DNA of 64,000 nucleotides from contig JANATG010000008.1 in NCBI GenBank assembly GCA_029449235.1, forward strand, positions 434,001 through 498,000, in the 5' to 3' direction. Every line of letters begins with the position of its first letter. Within the stretch, counting starts at the first letter, position 1. The translations under genes and the position numbers were made by a program. Of the stretch, positions 46,308 to 59,734 are shown in pieces. Source of the stretch: Linnemannia schmuckeri (Eukaryota; Mortierellomycota; Mortierellomycetes; Mortierellales; Mortierellaceae). The notes below the pieces were generated by a model, which did not search any database, had not been told where the DNA came from, and saw nothing but the letters and a program-made list of their open reading frames with translations.

Positions 46308-49300
46308 CTATTGCTGCTGATGTGAACGATGACTATATTCGGCTACAAGAACAGGGGTCCCATGGGTCGTCGCTATCGCTGCTATTGTTGGCGCGGTTGC
46401 GGATTGGTTTAGACGACCGCCTTGAGGTTGGAATTGGTGTTGTTGTTGATGGTTCTGTACAGGAGTAGCATCAAATGGATGCTGGCGGTCCATTGTATAA
46501 TGCGACGATGACGTCGTCTGTGATTGTTCTTGCTGTTGGTGATGCTGTTGCTGGAGCTCGTGCTGGCTGTCAAGATCGAGATCTGGTTCAACTTTGATGT
46601 GCATAAAACCCGTATCCTGAACATATCCAAAGGACCCACTACTATCGCCGTTGCCAGTGATACTGTCCCTGTTGTGATCACTATTGCTACCCGTGTCCTG
46701 TGAGCCATCGTTTAGAACAAGGGCAGAGTTGTCAAAGTACAGCATAGAATGTTGCTGCTGCTGTGGGTGTGAGTGAGGATGTTGACTGCCAAACTCTTGC
46801 TTGATCATCACCATCTCGTTACCAATCGTCGGATCCTCGGGAGAGACTGGACTCGGAATCGAGGGCTCTGACAGAGTTGGATATCCGGTGGATCGAATCG
46901 TGGCATTGGAAGTGGTGGCAGATGCAGAGGTAGAGTAAAATTCGTTGGATCCAAAGAGGCTCTGGTGATGTGAAGATATGACAGGGGCTGACATGGGACC
47001 TTGAAGGCGCTGGTGAGGGTGGTGATGCAGTCCAGAGGAGATTGTTGTCGATACACTGATTTTTTGGTTATGATGCTGTTGCTGTTGTTGCTCAGTTGAT
47101 CGCATCATGGAGGCAGCGGAGGAGAGTTGGCTCTGGTAGACCTCAACGTCGGGCATCATGTTAAGATGGTCCATGAGACTCAGATGGTCGTCCAAGACCA
47201 TAGCCAACGAAGAATCAAACGTTTCATCGTCCAAATCTTCTACCTTCAGTGACAGTGGATGCTGATGGTGATCATGACCGTGCTGAGATGACTGGAGTTG
47301 ATGCTGGGCTGATTGAAATTGTTGTTGGTGTTGCTGTTGCTGCTGCCGCTGCTGTTGCTGATAGGTTGCGTCATTCCGTCCATGGTCTATTGTATCGAAC
47401 ATTAGAGGATGACTTGTGGGACGATGAATTTGAGTATCAGGAGGAGAATATGAACACGGAAGCATGGACGACATAGCTTGCGAAGGCCCAGAGGTTCGGG
47501 GCACCGAAATGGTCTGCAACTGGACTTGAGAGTCTGTTGCCGACCCAAAGTAAGGTCGGTCTTTGTTCGACACGTTGCTGCCATCGAAGCTGTCCAGTCC
47601 AGGCTGAGCCCAAACGTCACTCGATTGATGCTGGTGGACCTCGTCTTGTAATAGCGTGCGCTGGACTTGGATCTGATGCTCTTGCTGTCTCGACTCTTCA
47701 CCAGCCGGAGGGTTGGAAATCGAGCCCGATGACATTGGCCCACGAGTGCTATCCTGGATATCTTGCACAACAAGGCCCTGAGTGTTGTTGTGGAATGCAC
47801 GGTCACAGGGAACGGTGTCACGCGCTTGAAACTGACCATGGTTGTCCGTAGAATAGTCCGACGACTGTTGCTGAGGAAAAGTGGATCGCGGGTGTCCAGT
47901 CGCCGTCATGAGGTCCTGAGTAGCCCTTTCCACCATCGTTGGTGGGGTACTATCGGCGTCATATTCTACTTTGGATCGCAGGCCATGCCAACCTTGCAAG
48001 TTAAGTGGGATTTGCTGTTGTTGTTGCTGCTGCTGTTGTTCCAGCGACGCCGTGGGTGTAGATGGCAAACCAAAGATGGCAGGTGTACTGTTGGATCGCA
48101 CAAGGAACGATTGAGGAAGACTGTTGCGCTCGCGACCTTTGTAGCTATGAGCAGTCGAGGCAGAAGGAGTAGACGGTCCAGGCTGTTGGCGGGAGCCCTT
48201 GGAGGCTCCTCTGTTGTCCAACGATGCAGAGTGAGACGAGATGCGGGCATCCCAAGGCAGAGATGATCGACGGTCAAGGAGGCCGAATGACTGGTGTCGA
48301 ACGTCGCGACCTTGAGGGTGAGGCGAGATGGACGCAGTTCTCAGTTGCTTGTGTTGAACTGGAAGCGTCTGTCCACTGAGGCGATGGGGAGGCTGAGAAG
48401 TCTGTGTAGGGTAAAGTGGGACTGGAGCTTTGTAGAGGGACGCGGAATCTAAACCGTCGTACTTGTCAAAATTTGAGTGAGTCGGAGTCGGGGGCAAAGA
48501 GGCCGATAATGACGAGTCGTCCAGCAGACTAAGCTGAGCGAAACTTCTAGTGTAGGCTGTGAACGAGGGCGAAGTGACTGCAGGGGTTGGGGCGGCGGAC
48601 TGGGTGAGAGTGGGGTTGAAGTAATCGTGTCCGGTTAATCGTTTCGGGTCTGAAACCATTTCGTGTGCCCCAGATGTAGGCGTCGATACATAACGACCTG
48701 TTGCAATAGTCAAGGGTGGGCTCTGTTGAGTTCGCGTTTGTCCTGAGAGAGAATCGGCGGGGGAGTACATCGAGGACGTTCCCATAGAAAACATCCCTCT
48801 AGATGATGGTGCTATTGTTGGAGATGGAGACGAGTAGGCGTGGAGTTTGCGATGGCCATAAGGGGCAGCTGTCGGGAGCTCGACCGAACGCGAACCTGTT
48901 GCATCGGGTCCTCTGGCGGAGACTCCGGCACGCGCCCACAAAGGGGTGGATATTCCCATTAACTGATAGTCTTCCATTCTTGCAGCCGCCAATCGGTTGC
49001 GATCATCGGCCTGAGTAGCGCGGAAGATGGTTGGGTTGCTATCTTGATCTAAGGGTCCCTCAAAATTGTATCCTCCATTCCCACTAACACCCGATAGCCG
49101 AGCATTCGCAACTGTGGCCATGGCCATGGCTACGGCTGCTGCTGCAGCGGCAGAAGATGATCCGGAGATAGAGCGAGGAGGCCGCATGCTTGGTCCGACC
49201 ATAGTACATTGCACAGAATTCTTTTCGCAATTCTTGCATGGATAGCATCTCTCAACATTGCATTTGATCTTGCTAGCATGATTAGGATTGCGTTTTCATT

Positions 49301-50865
49301 TCGAGCAAGGGGAGAGAAAGAAAAAAAGAAAAGATAGACGGGTAAAGCGTTAGATGTGCAGCAGAACGAGGGATAAAATAGCCTAAAGGTGGTTTTTTGT
49401 GGTCCACTTGTAGGCATTTGCTAGGCCATTTTTGTTGTTTCGAGTAGAGTGAAAATAAATAATAGCAGGTCACCCGAGTTCAGACCAATAACAATAACAA
49501 TAATGAATAACACCGACAGCGACAGCATAAAAAAGCAAGATGGCTAGTAATGTTTCTTCTTGTAAAACTCAGCCCAGGTGTGAACCTATTTCATATGTAG
49601 TGAGGTTACTGCACCGCTGTGCTCTTTTTTCGTTCCTTAGAACGAAAAGATTGATGATGATAGGAGAAAAATAAAGGAAGGAACGAAGAGGAAATAAACA
49701 AAGGGCAAGGGATAACATACGAAGAATATGGTCATATGGTCTGCATGTAAGGAGAACAAGAGTGAGAGAGCAAAAAAAGAACGAGAACAAGAAAGAAAGG
49801 GGGCGTTTTCGTACATTCGTTCGTCTCTTCTCTTTGCTGCTATTGAATTTTGGGAACATACACAAACGCAATAAACGCACGCTGGAAAACTGTTTATACG
49901 TTGGGATAGCTGTTACCAAAGAGAGAGTAGATACTTTTTTTGTTACTTTTTTCGTGAAGAAAGAAAGGATACAGGAGGAGACAAAAGAGGAGGTGGAGGG
50001 TGGTAGAGGAGGGGGCTGAAGAAGGTGAAAAAAATGATGTGAGAGAGGAGAGAAGATAACGAGGGTGAGGGAGACAGAGATAAAGACAGAAAGACCTTTG
50101 ACAGAGAAGAGGCACACACATAGACAGACAGATACAGTGAACGAGAGAGGGTGAGGGGGTCAGAGGGAGAATGAGAGAGGGAGAGGGACAGAGAGAAGGA
50201 GAAGGCGAGGGATAGAAGAATGGATGGAGGAGAAAAAAGGAGACTGCACAACCTAACCTGTTAGTAGCTTGTTTCCCTCCCCCCTTCTCTCTCGCTGTTT
50301 GGCGTCGTGTATGTACGTCTTCCTACATTTGCAATTGGGTACAAGCAAGCGCATTCACGCTGATCTATAAGGCATTCCTTTGCCTTTTTTTTGTATTCTC
50401 CTTTTTCGGACCATTATTTTTGTTCTGCAAGGGAGTGTTTGTGTATATGTGTATATGTATGGTACCAAGGGCAGCAATCAAAACTAACTACGATGACAAG
50501 AATGCCTAATACGCACATGAAAAAGGCATTGAATCAGACAGTTCAACAAAGCAAATTAACAAACGCAAGAACAGGACACTCCCGTAATACTCTGATCTTA
50601 GCCCTGAGGTATTTAGTAGGATTGTAAGATGAATAATGGAAGGAGTACTGGATCGGTCAATCAAGCCAATGAAAGTTTGTTTCCCTTAGAGGTGAAGGAA
50701 GAAGAGGAGGTTCAAAATTGTTGTTGAGGCTGCTTACCGGTAGTGACAGGTATCGCAGGCCATCTTGGAGCGTCGCCGCACCGTCATGTTGGCGGCAAAG
50801 TGGGTCGAGGAAGAAGAGGGCTGTGATGGCGGATCCAACGATTCGGTAGAAAGCATGTTATCCAT
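46308..50865 (-). CDS. Zn(II)2Cys6 transcription factor, Gln/Ser-rich
   Basis: Exon 1 (50865-50738) codes for 42 codons and two bases, and exon 2 (49272-46308) gives the rest. CACTACCG|GTAAGC and GCTAG|CAAGATC join in frame, for 1030 residues. The spliced Zn cluster has all six cysteines at 37, 40, 47, 54, 57 and 64 (MACDTCHYRKIKC, then YPCKNCEKNSVQC), CX2CX6CX6CX2CX6C, with a basic RRRSK before it. This is the Gal4-type DNA-binding motif. The other 960 residues are Ser/Gln/His-rich low complexity with several polyQ runs (QQQQQQQQQ, QQRQQQQQHQQQ) and no recognisable fungal_trans middle region. The 1465-base intron splits codon 43 within the cluster, so exon 2 alone would lose two cysteines. 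The ATG of the 968-residue downstream frame (49214) is inside the cluster. Confidence 0.88.
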
Positions 50866-53551
50866 GGCTTGTATATATTAAAATATACGGGGAAAACGCG
50901 TTGGGAGAGAAGGGGAGAGCGACGAAAGGCAATAAAAAAATAAGCAGAGGGCTGAGATGGGGTCGGTAAATGGTTGCGGAAAAGGATTGGGTTGGGTAGA
51001 ATGGTTAGTCTTGGGTGCCGATTACGAGAAGAGTTACTGGCAACACAAAGGGGAAAAAATGGGTCGATTGAGTTTTTTTCGGAGGAATATCCAATTGCAG
51101 CGCGTGCGAGGTGGGTGAGGATAGAGTTGTTTGAACTGAACGGATCTCGCTAGTCGATTTCACAGTGAGATAAGCGTTGGCGATTATGAGAGTTGACGTT
51201 ATGAGCAGCGTGAGTGAGAGGGGGTCTGTCTGAACAAAAAACGAATGAAGAAAAAAAATAAAAAAAGCGAATGAAAGAAGTGAATGAGCGGAATGAAGGA
51301 GGCTGAATGAAGAGAGAGGGTGGAGTGGAGAAAGAAAGGCGAGGTAGAAACGCAGAAAATAAGCTCTTTTGTTCGCGACGGGAACAAAAAGCTAAATTAC
51401 AAACGAAGAAAAGCTGTGACAATGGGTAGGGAGAGAAGATAAGAGAGGAAAAAAGAGAAAGGAAAGAGAGAGAGAACAGAACGTGCTTTATTTACACTCA
51501 TTGTTAAAAGAAGCGGCAGCGCATGCTCAGGGATGAAGAAACGACAGAAAAAACAGAGACTAGGCTCGCAGACGGTAGGCAAGCGCTGGCTCGACAAAAA
51601 AAAAAAAAGGATAAAGGGCGGTAAATATTTTTTCGCATGGATCAAGGAGGCGCTCGCCTGTAGAAAATGCACTTGTTAAGGTGGTTGGATGGAAGGAAGG
51701 TGGTACCGATATCCACAGAAAAAAAATAATAAACAAACACCTTCACCACAATTAAGCAAAGGAGGAGAAAGAGGAAGAAACGAAGAAGACCTGGACAACT
51801 ACCTCAGGAGCAGGAGGCACCATCAGCAGCAGCAGCAGCCAGGAGCCAACAGGAGCACCAGGAGAAAAAGGAGCAGCAGGAGGAGGAGGATGAAGAAGAA
51901 TAAAGAAGAGGAGAAGGACGAAGAAGAGGAGGAGAGACAGAGACGGTGATGAGGGGGAGATGAACGAAAAAGAAAAAAAACAATAAAGAAAGAAAAAGAA
52001 GGGTCCGTGTACATTAATCAAGTGAATATCAGAGGAAGAACGAAGACAAGAAAACACTCTCAACACTCATTCTCAACGAAGGAATACAGACTGGAAAGAC
52101 ACGGTCACAAGGGTTCAAGGAACAGAAAGGACGTGTTGTGCATACACGCAAGAAGGATTGTTTCTCTTACTGAGTACATATCCCGCTTAGTCTCTCTTCC
52201 CCAGAATTCTTATTTTATTCTGTCACTTCCATGTCTTTGTGCAGCGTGGCTGGGCTATCAATGGAGGAAAGAAAAGAAAATTGATCTAGATGACTGGTAT
52301 GTCCACCTAGCATAGTAATGATGTAGTGTATGTGCTTTATCGCCTTGTCCGTCAGCCGGCTCACTCTTTACTTCCTTTTTTCTCTTCGTCGTTTGTTTGT
52401 TCAACAAAGTGGACCCAGAAAATCCCATCTCCATCTTACCCAGCCAGAAGTTCAAAAGAAGAGGTCAAACAGCAGCACAGCTGCAAGAGCAGAAAATAAA
52501 AGGCAAAAAACATATACAAATACATACGCAATCCAGCCTAAAAACAAGGAGACAACACAAAACTCCATCTACTGTATGTGGTTTGTGTGCTGCAGTACGC
52601 CTGTGATGATGTACTGTACTTGCTCCTTGAAATCCAAAAATCGGTATTGACGTTCAAAAATGGCTTCTTTTGCATGCCAATACGAGGAAGGAAAGGGACA
52701 ATCGTTTTGCGGTGAAGACAGTAAAAAGAGGCTAGCACAAAACAGGCCCTCAATATGGCTCATACCTTTCTCCTCTCCCTTTTCAAATCTCTCCCTTTTA
52801 AACTCTCTATCTTTCTAGCCTTCCCCCTTACTTCTCATTCTCCTCGTAGGCCCCCCCTCTTCTTCATTTTTTTCCTTGTCCTCTCGCTTTTTTCGCGTGT
52901 ATTAGTCTGTACGAGTCACTTGCTTATTGTTTCGATACACACCAACATAACTATTATTATTATCAATTTTTTTTTGAATTCAAGAAGAGAAAGGGAGGGA
53001 AACCCTAGCCTCTTTTGTTTACAAACTCGCCATCCATTGGTACGAAGAGTTACTGTTTTTCATAGACTTCATTCAGAGGCTGCTCCCATCTCACCTCTTT
53101 CCATTATATGCGATTGATGCGTGTTGTGTTGTGTTGTGTTGGTTTTTTTTTTTTTTTTTTGGGGAATTAAGTTTGTTTTTTGTTTCCTCTGGAGTCAGAA
53201 GAATGACCACCATGCAATTTCTCAAGCTTTTTTTGTCCTCCTCCTCTCTCTTTCCCTTGTTTTCCTATCTTTTTTCTTCATTTTTTTCAAACTTCCATTT
53301 TTCCATTCGCTTTACACAACGGCGCCCAAGAAATGGGTTAATGAACATCCAATTATATCACGCAAGCAAAGCAAGGGTGCATCATAATCACAACCCACGC
53401 TAGTCTCTTGTTCGCATTCTCCACGTTTTTTTCTTGTGTGTTTTCATTCTCTGTTTTTATTTACATAGGCCAATTTTTTTTTGAGGGGGGCGAGATGGAC
53501 GAAGAAAGCATTCGCCTCCTTTACTCCTTATGAAAAACGCGAATTTGTCTT
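50866..53551. other. Intergenic: Zn2Cys6 leader and Tudor-SN 3' region
   Basis: The right side of the Zn2Cys6 gene has a strongly C+T-rich minus strand at 51200-51480 and 51880-51990, which fits its long leader. A plus-strand C+T-rich block lies at 52755-53110 without a matching gene. A poly(T) run is at 53142-53160. A frame at 52330-52650 has no support. No gene was recognised. Confidence 0.5.
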
Positions 53552-53705
53552 TTAGTAGCGAGAATCTTCGTCATCTGCAGTGTTGTCACCGTATTCGAAC
53601 AAGTTCAACTATTCATAAAATCAAAGAGATACAAAATTGAAAGAGAAGGAGAAAGGGTTAATGGCAATCCCGTTTTTGCTGTTCCCATTTTTAAACCTTT
53701 GGAAA

Positions 53706-53737
<32 letters not shown>

Positions 53738-56700
53738 GAAAAAAAAAACTTACACGTTCGCGTTTAGCCAAGGTAGTGGCCTCCTGGAACTTGCTGACGA
53801 GGGCCTGGTTACCGGGATGGCGGGCATAGCGAGACTTGACATAGACAGTGGCAAGACCATCACGAACTAACTCGGCATTCAAGCTGCGGTCGGGATCCTG
53901 AGAGACGTTGGGGTCGTACAGAGTTAAGTGCATCACATTGTGCTCACGCTGCTCAACAACACCAACCAACTGACGTCCACCCACCAAATCGCGGAAGCGG
54001 GTCGCAGCCTCAACACCATAATCATCCTTAAGCTCGGGGACCTTGACATATGATAAAACAGCCTCCTGGGCCTGCTGGGGGAGGCTGCTGAACTGTGATG
54101 GCAGAGGGACGACACGGGTTAAGGGGATTGTCTCAGAGTTACCATAGTCGATATAGATAACCTCGACACTCTTTGATTCGGGAACACTGCGGATGACCTT
54201 GGCTCGGTACCACTGGTTGTCCTCTGTGAATTTGGCGCTGACAATCTCGCCGTTGCGAGGCTTCCAGTTCTCAGGAGCGCTGTGGGCGTTCTTGTGGTGG
54301 ATTCCGAGATCTGCCATCATCTTCTCGAGGCTCTGGATGTTCTGGTTGATCACCTGGACGTAAAAGTGACCGCCAGAGACAATCTCAGAGACAACGACAT
54401 CCAAGTACTCCTTCTTGATGGGCTTGGCGGTATCGACCTCCTCCTCCTCCTCCTGAACGGCGTTGGGATCCTCGTTGGCCCAGATGTTCTTGCGCTCCTG
54501 CTTGGCGGCACGCTCAGCAGAGTAGAGGAGACCAGAGTGCTTGCTCTGGTCTGCGCTGTAGCTGTGGATCGAGGCCAAACCCTCCTCGAGGAGCAAGGCA
54601 GCAACGTTCTCAGTCTTGTTAAGCCACATCGATCCAATGAAGCCTCCAGTCTTGTCCAGGGACTCAATCTCGATCTCAACCTCACGCTGCTGGCAGCGGC
54701 GAGCGATAAAGTCCAATGCCTCAGCGCCGAAAGGCTCAGCCTTCTCGCCGGGGCGACCAGCGGCACGAGGGCAGCGAACGCCACCAAGGACAAAGGTCAT
54801 CTTGCAGTTCTCTTTGGGAATGATAAGCTTGAAGCGGGAGCCATTGGCAACATACTCAACAATGGCCTGGGTGCGGCCTCCACGCTGGAAGAAAGGCAAG
54901 AACTGCTTGGCCTTGGCAGCGTTCTCTGAAGCATCGGACCACTTATACTTGGGGGGCTCCTTAGCAGAGTGCTTGCCCTTGCCCTCTTCCTTGGCCTTGA
55001 CCTCGGCAACCAAAAGCTGATCGTAGTACTGAGAGCGGTCGTCGCGGGACTTGATGACATCGGCAAGACCCTTCAACACGAGCTGCTCAGCGACGTTGAT
55101 CTCTCCGACTTTAATGGTGGCGCACTCAGTGCTCTCGGGGAACTGATCAGAGGGGGGCTTGACATAGTCGATAGTAACGTGGACGTTCTTGCCGATGAGT
55201 CTCTTGCGGAGGAACTCCTTGGCCTCCCAGTCGAACGAAGCGATCTCAACTCCCTTCTGCTGAGCAAGTCTTAATGATTGATTAATGTGTAGAAATATGA
55301 AAAAGGTTTAGTTGATGTTGGATCTATTGGATTTTTGCAACCGAACAAAGTTTCGCCCCTTTGCTACTGCGGCACAATATCGCAATGTTCTTTACCTCAT
55401 GGGTGCCTTGATGTTGGAGAGTCTCAGCTTGCGCTCCTGACCCTTGGCGTTGCGGACAATAACGGTATCTCCAGTCATGATTCTTGCGACCTATAAAAAC
55501 ATCATTGCAACCGATACAGTTAGCAAATTTGACGACTGATCAAAGTGAGGGCGTTGAAGTCAAACACTCATTCCTCTTCCCTCATATATCTCACTCTCTC
55601 CATCCTTTGAAATCAAACAACACTTACGGTGGCGTCGAATTCGTTGTCCTTGCCCTTGGACTTCTCGACATGAGCCTGCCAGAGGCGGATCTTGGAAGCT
55701 TGAGCCTTGCGTTCAGCAGCACGAAGAGCTGCTGGACCACCAGTGACATGAGTAATGCTCCAATCAGCGACCTTGGCCAGACCCTGAGCAACCAATGCTT
55801 CGGCAATGTTTCCAGCAGGGTGCTGGATCGATCCAAAAAAGTTGTTTCCGTTCTGTCCAACCATCTCCAAGATAACGCGAACCTCACGCTGAAGCAAACG
55901 CGACTCGACAAAGAACTTGGCCTATTGGAAGAGCATTTTTGCATACTTCTTGTTAGCGTAATATTCACATGTGTGAGAAAGAAAGAGTTGCGCCTCCAGC
56001 AGTAATCAATCCCAAGAATGGATCACACCTCCTCTGCGAATGGTTCAACAAGGTCGTCGGTGTTGGCGACTCCTTGGCGAATAACGGGTGCCCTGATGCC
56101 GGAAATCATAAGAGTAATGTACTGGTATTCGTCGTTGGGTAGCGTTAAGCATGCGCGGACAGTTGAACCATCACGAATGCTCTCAATAATAGCTATCAAG
56201 GATTACAAACAAGCAATAATAAAGTCAGTTTCGTTGTTGCTTCGTTCTTTAGCTGCCCCAACTGTGTGGTTACAAAAAATGAATGGATGGTGTCTTACCT
56301 TGAAGAGGCTTGCCCTTATACTTTTCCAGGAATGATTCAGCATCTCCCTCGAGATTATAATGAGCTTTACGAATACCCTAAAAATGACAAAAGCGTGTCG
56401 TGTGAGTACAACTGGCCAATTTTTCGTACGCCTCCTCCCCTGTTGATCTTGCGAACGTAACATCCCGATTCACCTCCAATTCACTCCAGTCGACACAAAA
56501 AGCACTTACAGATGCACTATCAGCCCAGATACCGCGCTTAGCAGCCTGAGCCTCAGCCTTGTAAGAGTACAAAGCCTCAACATCGACATTCTCGGCATCC
56601 GAGGCTCTAATCTCACGAACATCTGCCCAGCCCTCACGGACGAGCATATGGGCAACGTTCTCCTGGTTCAAAAAGACGGCTCCGTATTCGCGTCCGGTGC

Positions 56701-57119
56701 TAGGTACCGTGTAGTCGACCCGGAACATCACCTCCTTGCCCACCAGGAGCTTGCGGAGGTAGTTGCGGGCTGCGAACGCGAATGGCTATGGAGGGGAAAA
56801 GCGTGAGAAAAAAAAAAAGGAAAGTAAGATCAGTTAGTCTGGTCTGAAAGTAGATGGCGTTATTTTTCCTTTCATCTGATCAGATCAGTATTTTTTTTTC
56901 AGAAGTACATTGATGAACAGGTGTTTCCGTTCATCGCGATGCGAAAGCACAAGTGTTTTAATTTACCTCGTCGGCGCGATCTTTGTTGCCGAGCTTGGGT
57001 GCTTGAATGTAGTTGAGGCCGAGAGTGCGGGTGGCAGGTGGGCCGCCAGGACGGGGACGTCCACTGAGGACGACCATGTCGGCGGAGAGGACAGACTTGA
57101 CAGTTGCTTTACCAGACAT
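53552..57119 (-). CDS. SND1: Tudor staphylococcal nuclease (SND1/p100)
   Basis: Tudor-SN is a cytoplasmic RNA-binding protein of stress granules and RNA decay, absent from budding yeast but present in many fungi. The start is the ATG at 57119 (MSGKATVKSVLSADMVVLSG). About eight exons: 57119-56969, 56786-56510, 56378-56302, 56193-56030, 55922-55628, 55491-55400, 55270-53752 and the last 53608-53552. Repeated SN-like folds appear, each with a KVLSADMVVL-type strand and WADVRE- or VREGW-type helix (for example MLVREGWADVREIRAS, LVLKGLADVIKSRDDRSQYY, LLEEGLASIHSY). The Tudor core is GEIVSAKFTEDNQWYRAKVI and VEVIYIDYGNSETIPLTRVV, with aromatic-cage residues. The last exon adds only LNLFEYGDNTADDEDSRY after an intron holding a poly(A) run. 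About 900 residues in all, like human (910). Confidence 0.93.
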
Positions 57120-57704
57120 TGCGAATAGAAATAGAAATAGAAATAAATAGAAGTGAGAGGAGGAAGGGTATGCCGAGGCGGGATGAGGGAAGGTGGAAGT
57201 GCGAGATGATGATGATGAGAAAAAGAAAAAAAAAAAAAAAAAGAAATGAGGAAAGTAGTAAGAAAACCGGCAAAGAGAGGGTGTCTGTGTGTGTGTGTGT
57301 GTGTGTTCAGTGAATGTGATGAATCGCGCTGCTATTGGTTAACTGAGAGAGTGCGACCTTTTTGGATTGGGGGCGAACCATCGCGTTCGATTTGTTCGAT
57401 TGCACCCCTTTCCCTTGGTGGGCGGTGGTGGTTTGGTGTACAAGGGACAGAGGGAGAGAAAATAAGGCTCAGAGCCAACGAATAATTCCCTTAGCACTCA
57501 CCCGACCCTCCCTCCACCTCCTGCTCGTTTACTCCACAACATTCTCTCTCTCCTGCAACCATAAGCACGCCAACTAACAAACACAAACACACACAACAGC
57601 ATAGCACTCGGTTCAAACACTTGTCGAAAATCATTCAACTATATTCATGTATTTATGTTTTTTTTTTGGTAATGATAAAGACATCCTATATACTAATACA
57701 CCTT
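57120..57704. promoter_or_regulatory. Tudor-SN promoter region
   Basis: Between the Tudor-SN start (minus) and the DAHP synthase stop. It holds a poly(A) run near 57229-57244 and a (TG)n microsatellite at 57286-57306. A tandem GAAATA repeat lies at 57122-57146, just before the start codon. Confidence 0.5.
57286..57306. repeat. (TG)n microsatellite
   Basis: About ten TG dinucleotides upstream of the Tudor-SN start. No function can be assigned. Confidence 0.85.
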
Positions 57705-59734
57705 TTAAAGGGACATTACCCCGCTGAAGCCACGCTGCTTCTCCTGGTACTTGGCAATCAAGAAGGCCATGTCCAGAGCCTGCTCATAGTTCAGACGAGG
57801 ATCGCAATGGGTCTCATACCGATCTAACAATTCCGCATCCAACAGCTCCATCGAGCCACCAACACACTCTGTCACACGGTCGCCGGTTAACTCGAAATGG
57901 ACGCCTCCCAAATGCGAATTGTACTGCTTGTGGATCCGGATGGCCTGTGACAGCTCTCGGGTAATGTCAATCAAGTGTCTCGTCTTGACTCCCGACACTG
58001 ACTGCTTTGTGCTACATTTAACGACAGACATACATGAAAATAAAAATGGTCAACACATATGCAGCTCATTCCTTCGAATGAATAATATTTTCACATATGC
58101 AAGTACTTACTTTCCGTGCATGGGATCACAGGCCCAAACGACAACATGTCCAGACTCCTGAACGGCCTTGATATGGCCAGGCAAGTACTTGTCAACCTGA
58201 TCAGCTCCGTAGCGCGTAATGAGCGTCACCTTGCCAATCTGCTTGTCAGCGTTCAAGATATCCAACAACGCCACCAACTCATCAGGCTTCATGCTGGGTC
58301 CGCATTTGACTCCGATAGGATTCTCAATACCTCTGAAGTACTCGACATGGGCGCCATTGAGCTGACGCGTACGATCTCCGATCCACAAGAAATGCGTACC
58401 GACATTGTAGTACTTTTGTTGAGATGAGTTCGTGGGGTCGACCATCTTTCGTGTCAGCGCTTGCTCATACTCTAGCAACAGACCTTCGTGCGAGGTGAAA
58501 ATGTCGACGGTTGAGAGCGAGCTCAAGGGGGACGCGCTCTTTGCTCCTCCTGCGTTGGGATCTGCGCCAATGGTCTTCATGAAGTCCAGTGCGTCTGTGA
58601 GACGATCGACGATGGTCTGGTATTCCTGGCGAAGAGTCGATGACTTAACATGGTGCAAATTCCAGTTCGAAGGATGGTGCAAGTCAGCAAATCCCTCTAT
58701 TATTTTCGTCCATTGAGGTTTTTGGATAGATCATTAGAATCTGTAGAGAACGAATCCTGAGAAGTGAAAAAGCACGAGAAGCTATCTACACTCCTTTACG
58801 TACCAGCCAGTATGGAGCGAACATAGTTCATGGTTGCAGCAGAGTGGAAGTAAGCACTATTGAGAGGTAAAGAGAGTGATCAAAGTCGTGAGTTTTCGAT
58901 ACTAAGCAATACAGCAATCACTTATATTTGAACCATCCTGACGACGACTTACCCCAGCAATCTCTCGGGATCAGGAGAACGATCTGCTGGATCATATCCA
59001 TTGACATTATCTCCGCGGTAGCTCAGAATCTCTTGTCCTTCATGCATCTCTGTAGGCTTGGAACGGGGCTTGGCATACTGACCGGCCATACGTGCAATAC
59101 GGACCACAGGCATACGTGCACCCCAGACCAGAACTAAAGACATTTGAAGAAGCACCTTCAACTTAGCCTCAATCGGACTCTATAGTCATAGCAGCAAAAG
59201 CACGATGAGTGAGACGATTTCCATTGAATCGGGAGCGCATGCTTTGGTTGCTGTGCCTTTTCCATTGAACAGCGTCGTAGAAAGCATATATAGCCTTTCG
59301 TCGCTAATTGTTACCTGCGAGCAATAATCAAACAGCTCTGCGCAATCGCCACCCTGCAGCAAGAACGCCTTTCCTTGGGCGACATCCGCCAATTGCTGGC
59401 GGAGTCTGTGAATCTAAAAAAATAAATTAACAGCCGTAGAAACGTCAACGACGAACGAACGACGGGCAAAGAGCAGGGTTTAATAACTTTGTTCTGCCAC
59501 AATACGAAGTTACGTTCAGATATAAATCTAAACTTGATGCGATTGTTTACGTACCTCACCGGGAGCAACCATAGGAGGCAAACGTCCAATCTTCTCCAGG
59601 ACTCTGCTGAGATGGGCCTGGTCAGGGTAGTCGACATCCTGCAGGACGGGCTTCGAGGTCCAGGAAGAAGGCGACCAACCCTCGGCGGCGACTACTGTTG
59701 AGGGCAAGACTGGAGTATCGACTCGGAAAGCCAT
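57705..59734 (-). CDS. Class II (plant-type) DAHP synthase
   Basis: 3-deoxy-7-phosphoheptulonate synthase joins phosphoenolpyruvate and erythrose-4-phosphate, the first shikimate step for aromatic amino acids. The start is the ATG at 59734 (MAFRVDTPVLP). The frame is open to 60142, but that part is low-complexity and is taken as leader. Six exons: 59734 to about 59556, 59413-59314, about 59180-58949, about 58860-58804, about 58696-58112 and 58014-57705. Family blocks are clear: LLQGGDCAELF, RIARMAGQYAKPRS, YRGDNVNGYDPADRSPDP, AYFHSAATMN, TSHEGLLLEYEQALTR, GTHFLWIGDRTRQ, RGIENPIGVKCGPSM, TLITRYG, VVWACDPMHG and HFELTGDRVTECVGG. The metal site residues Cys in GGDCAE, His in DPMHG and Glu/Asp in the later motifs are present. 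This is not the AroFGH class I type of yeast Aro3/Aro4. Confidence 0.94.

Noticed and set aside
49943..50251. Minus-strand frame with Leu/Ser repeats in the Zn2Cys6 intron
   Set aside because: Product of a C+T-rich tract; not a separate gene.
54282..54929. 215-codon plus-strand frame opposite Tudor-SN
   Set aside because: Leu/Val/Asp-rich mirror of the conserved minus-strand exon.
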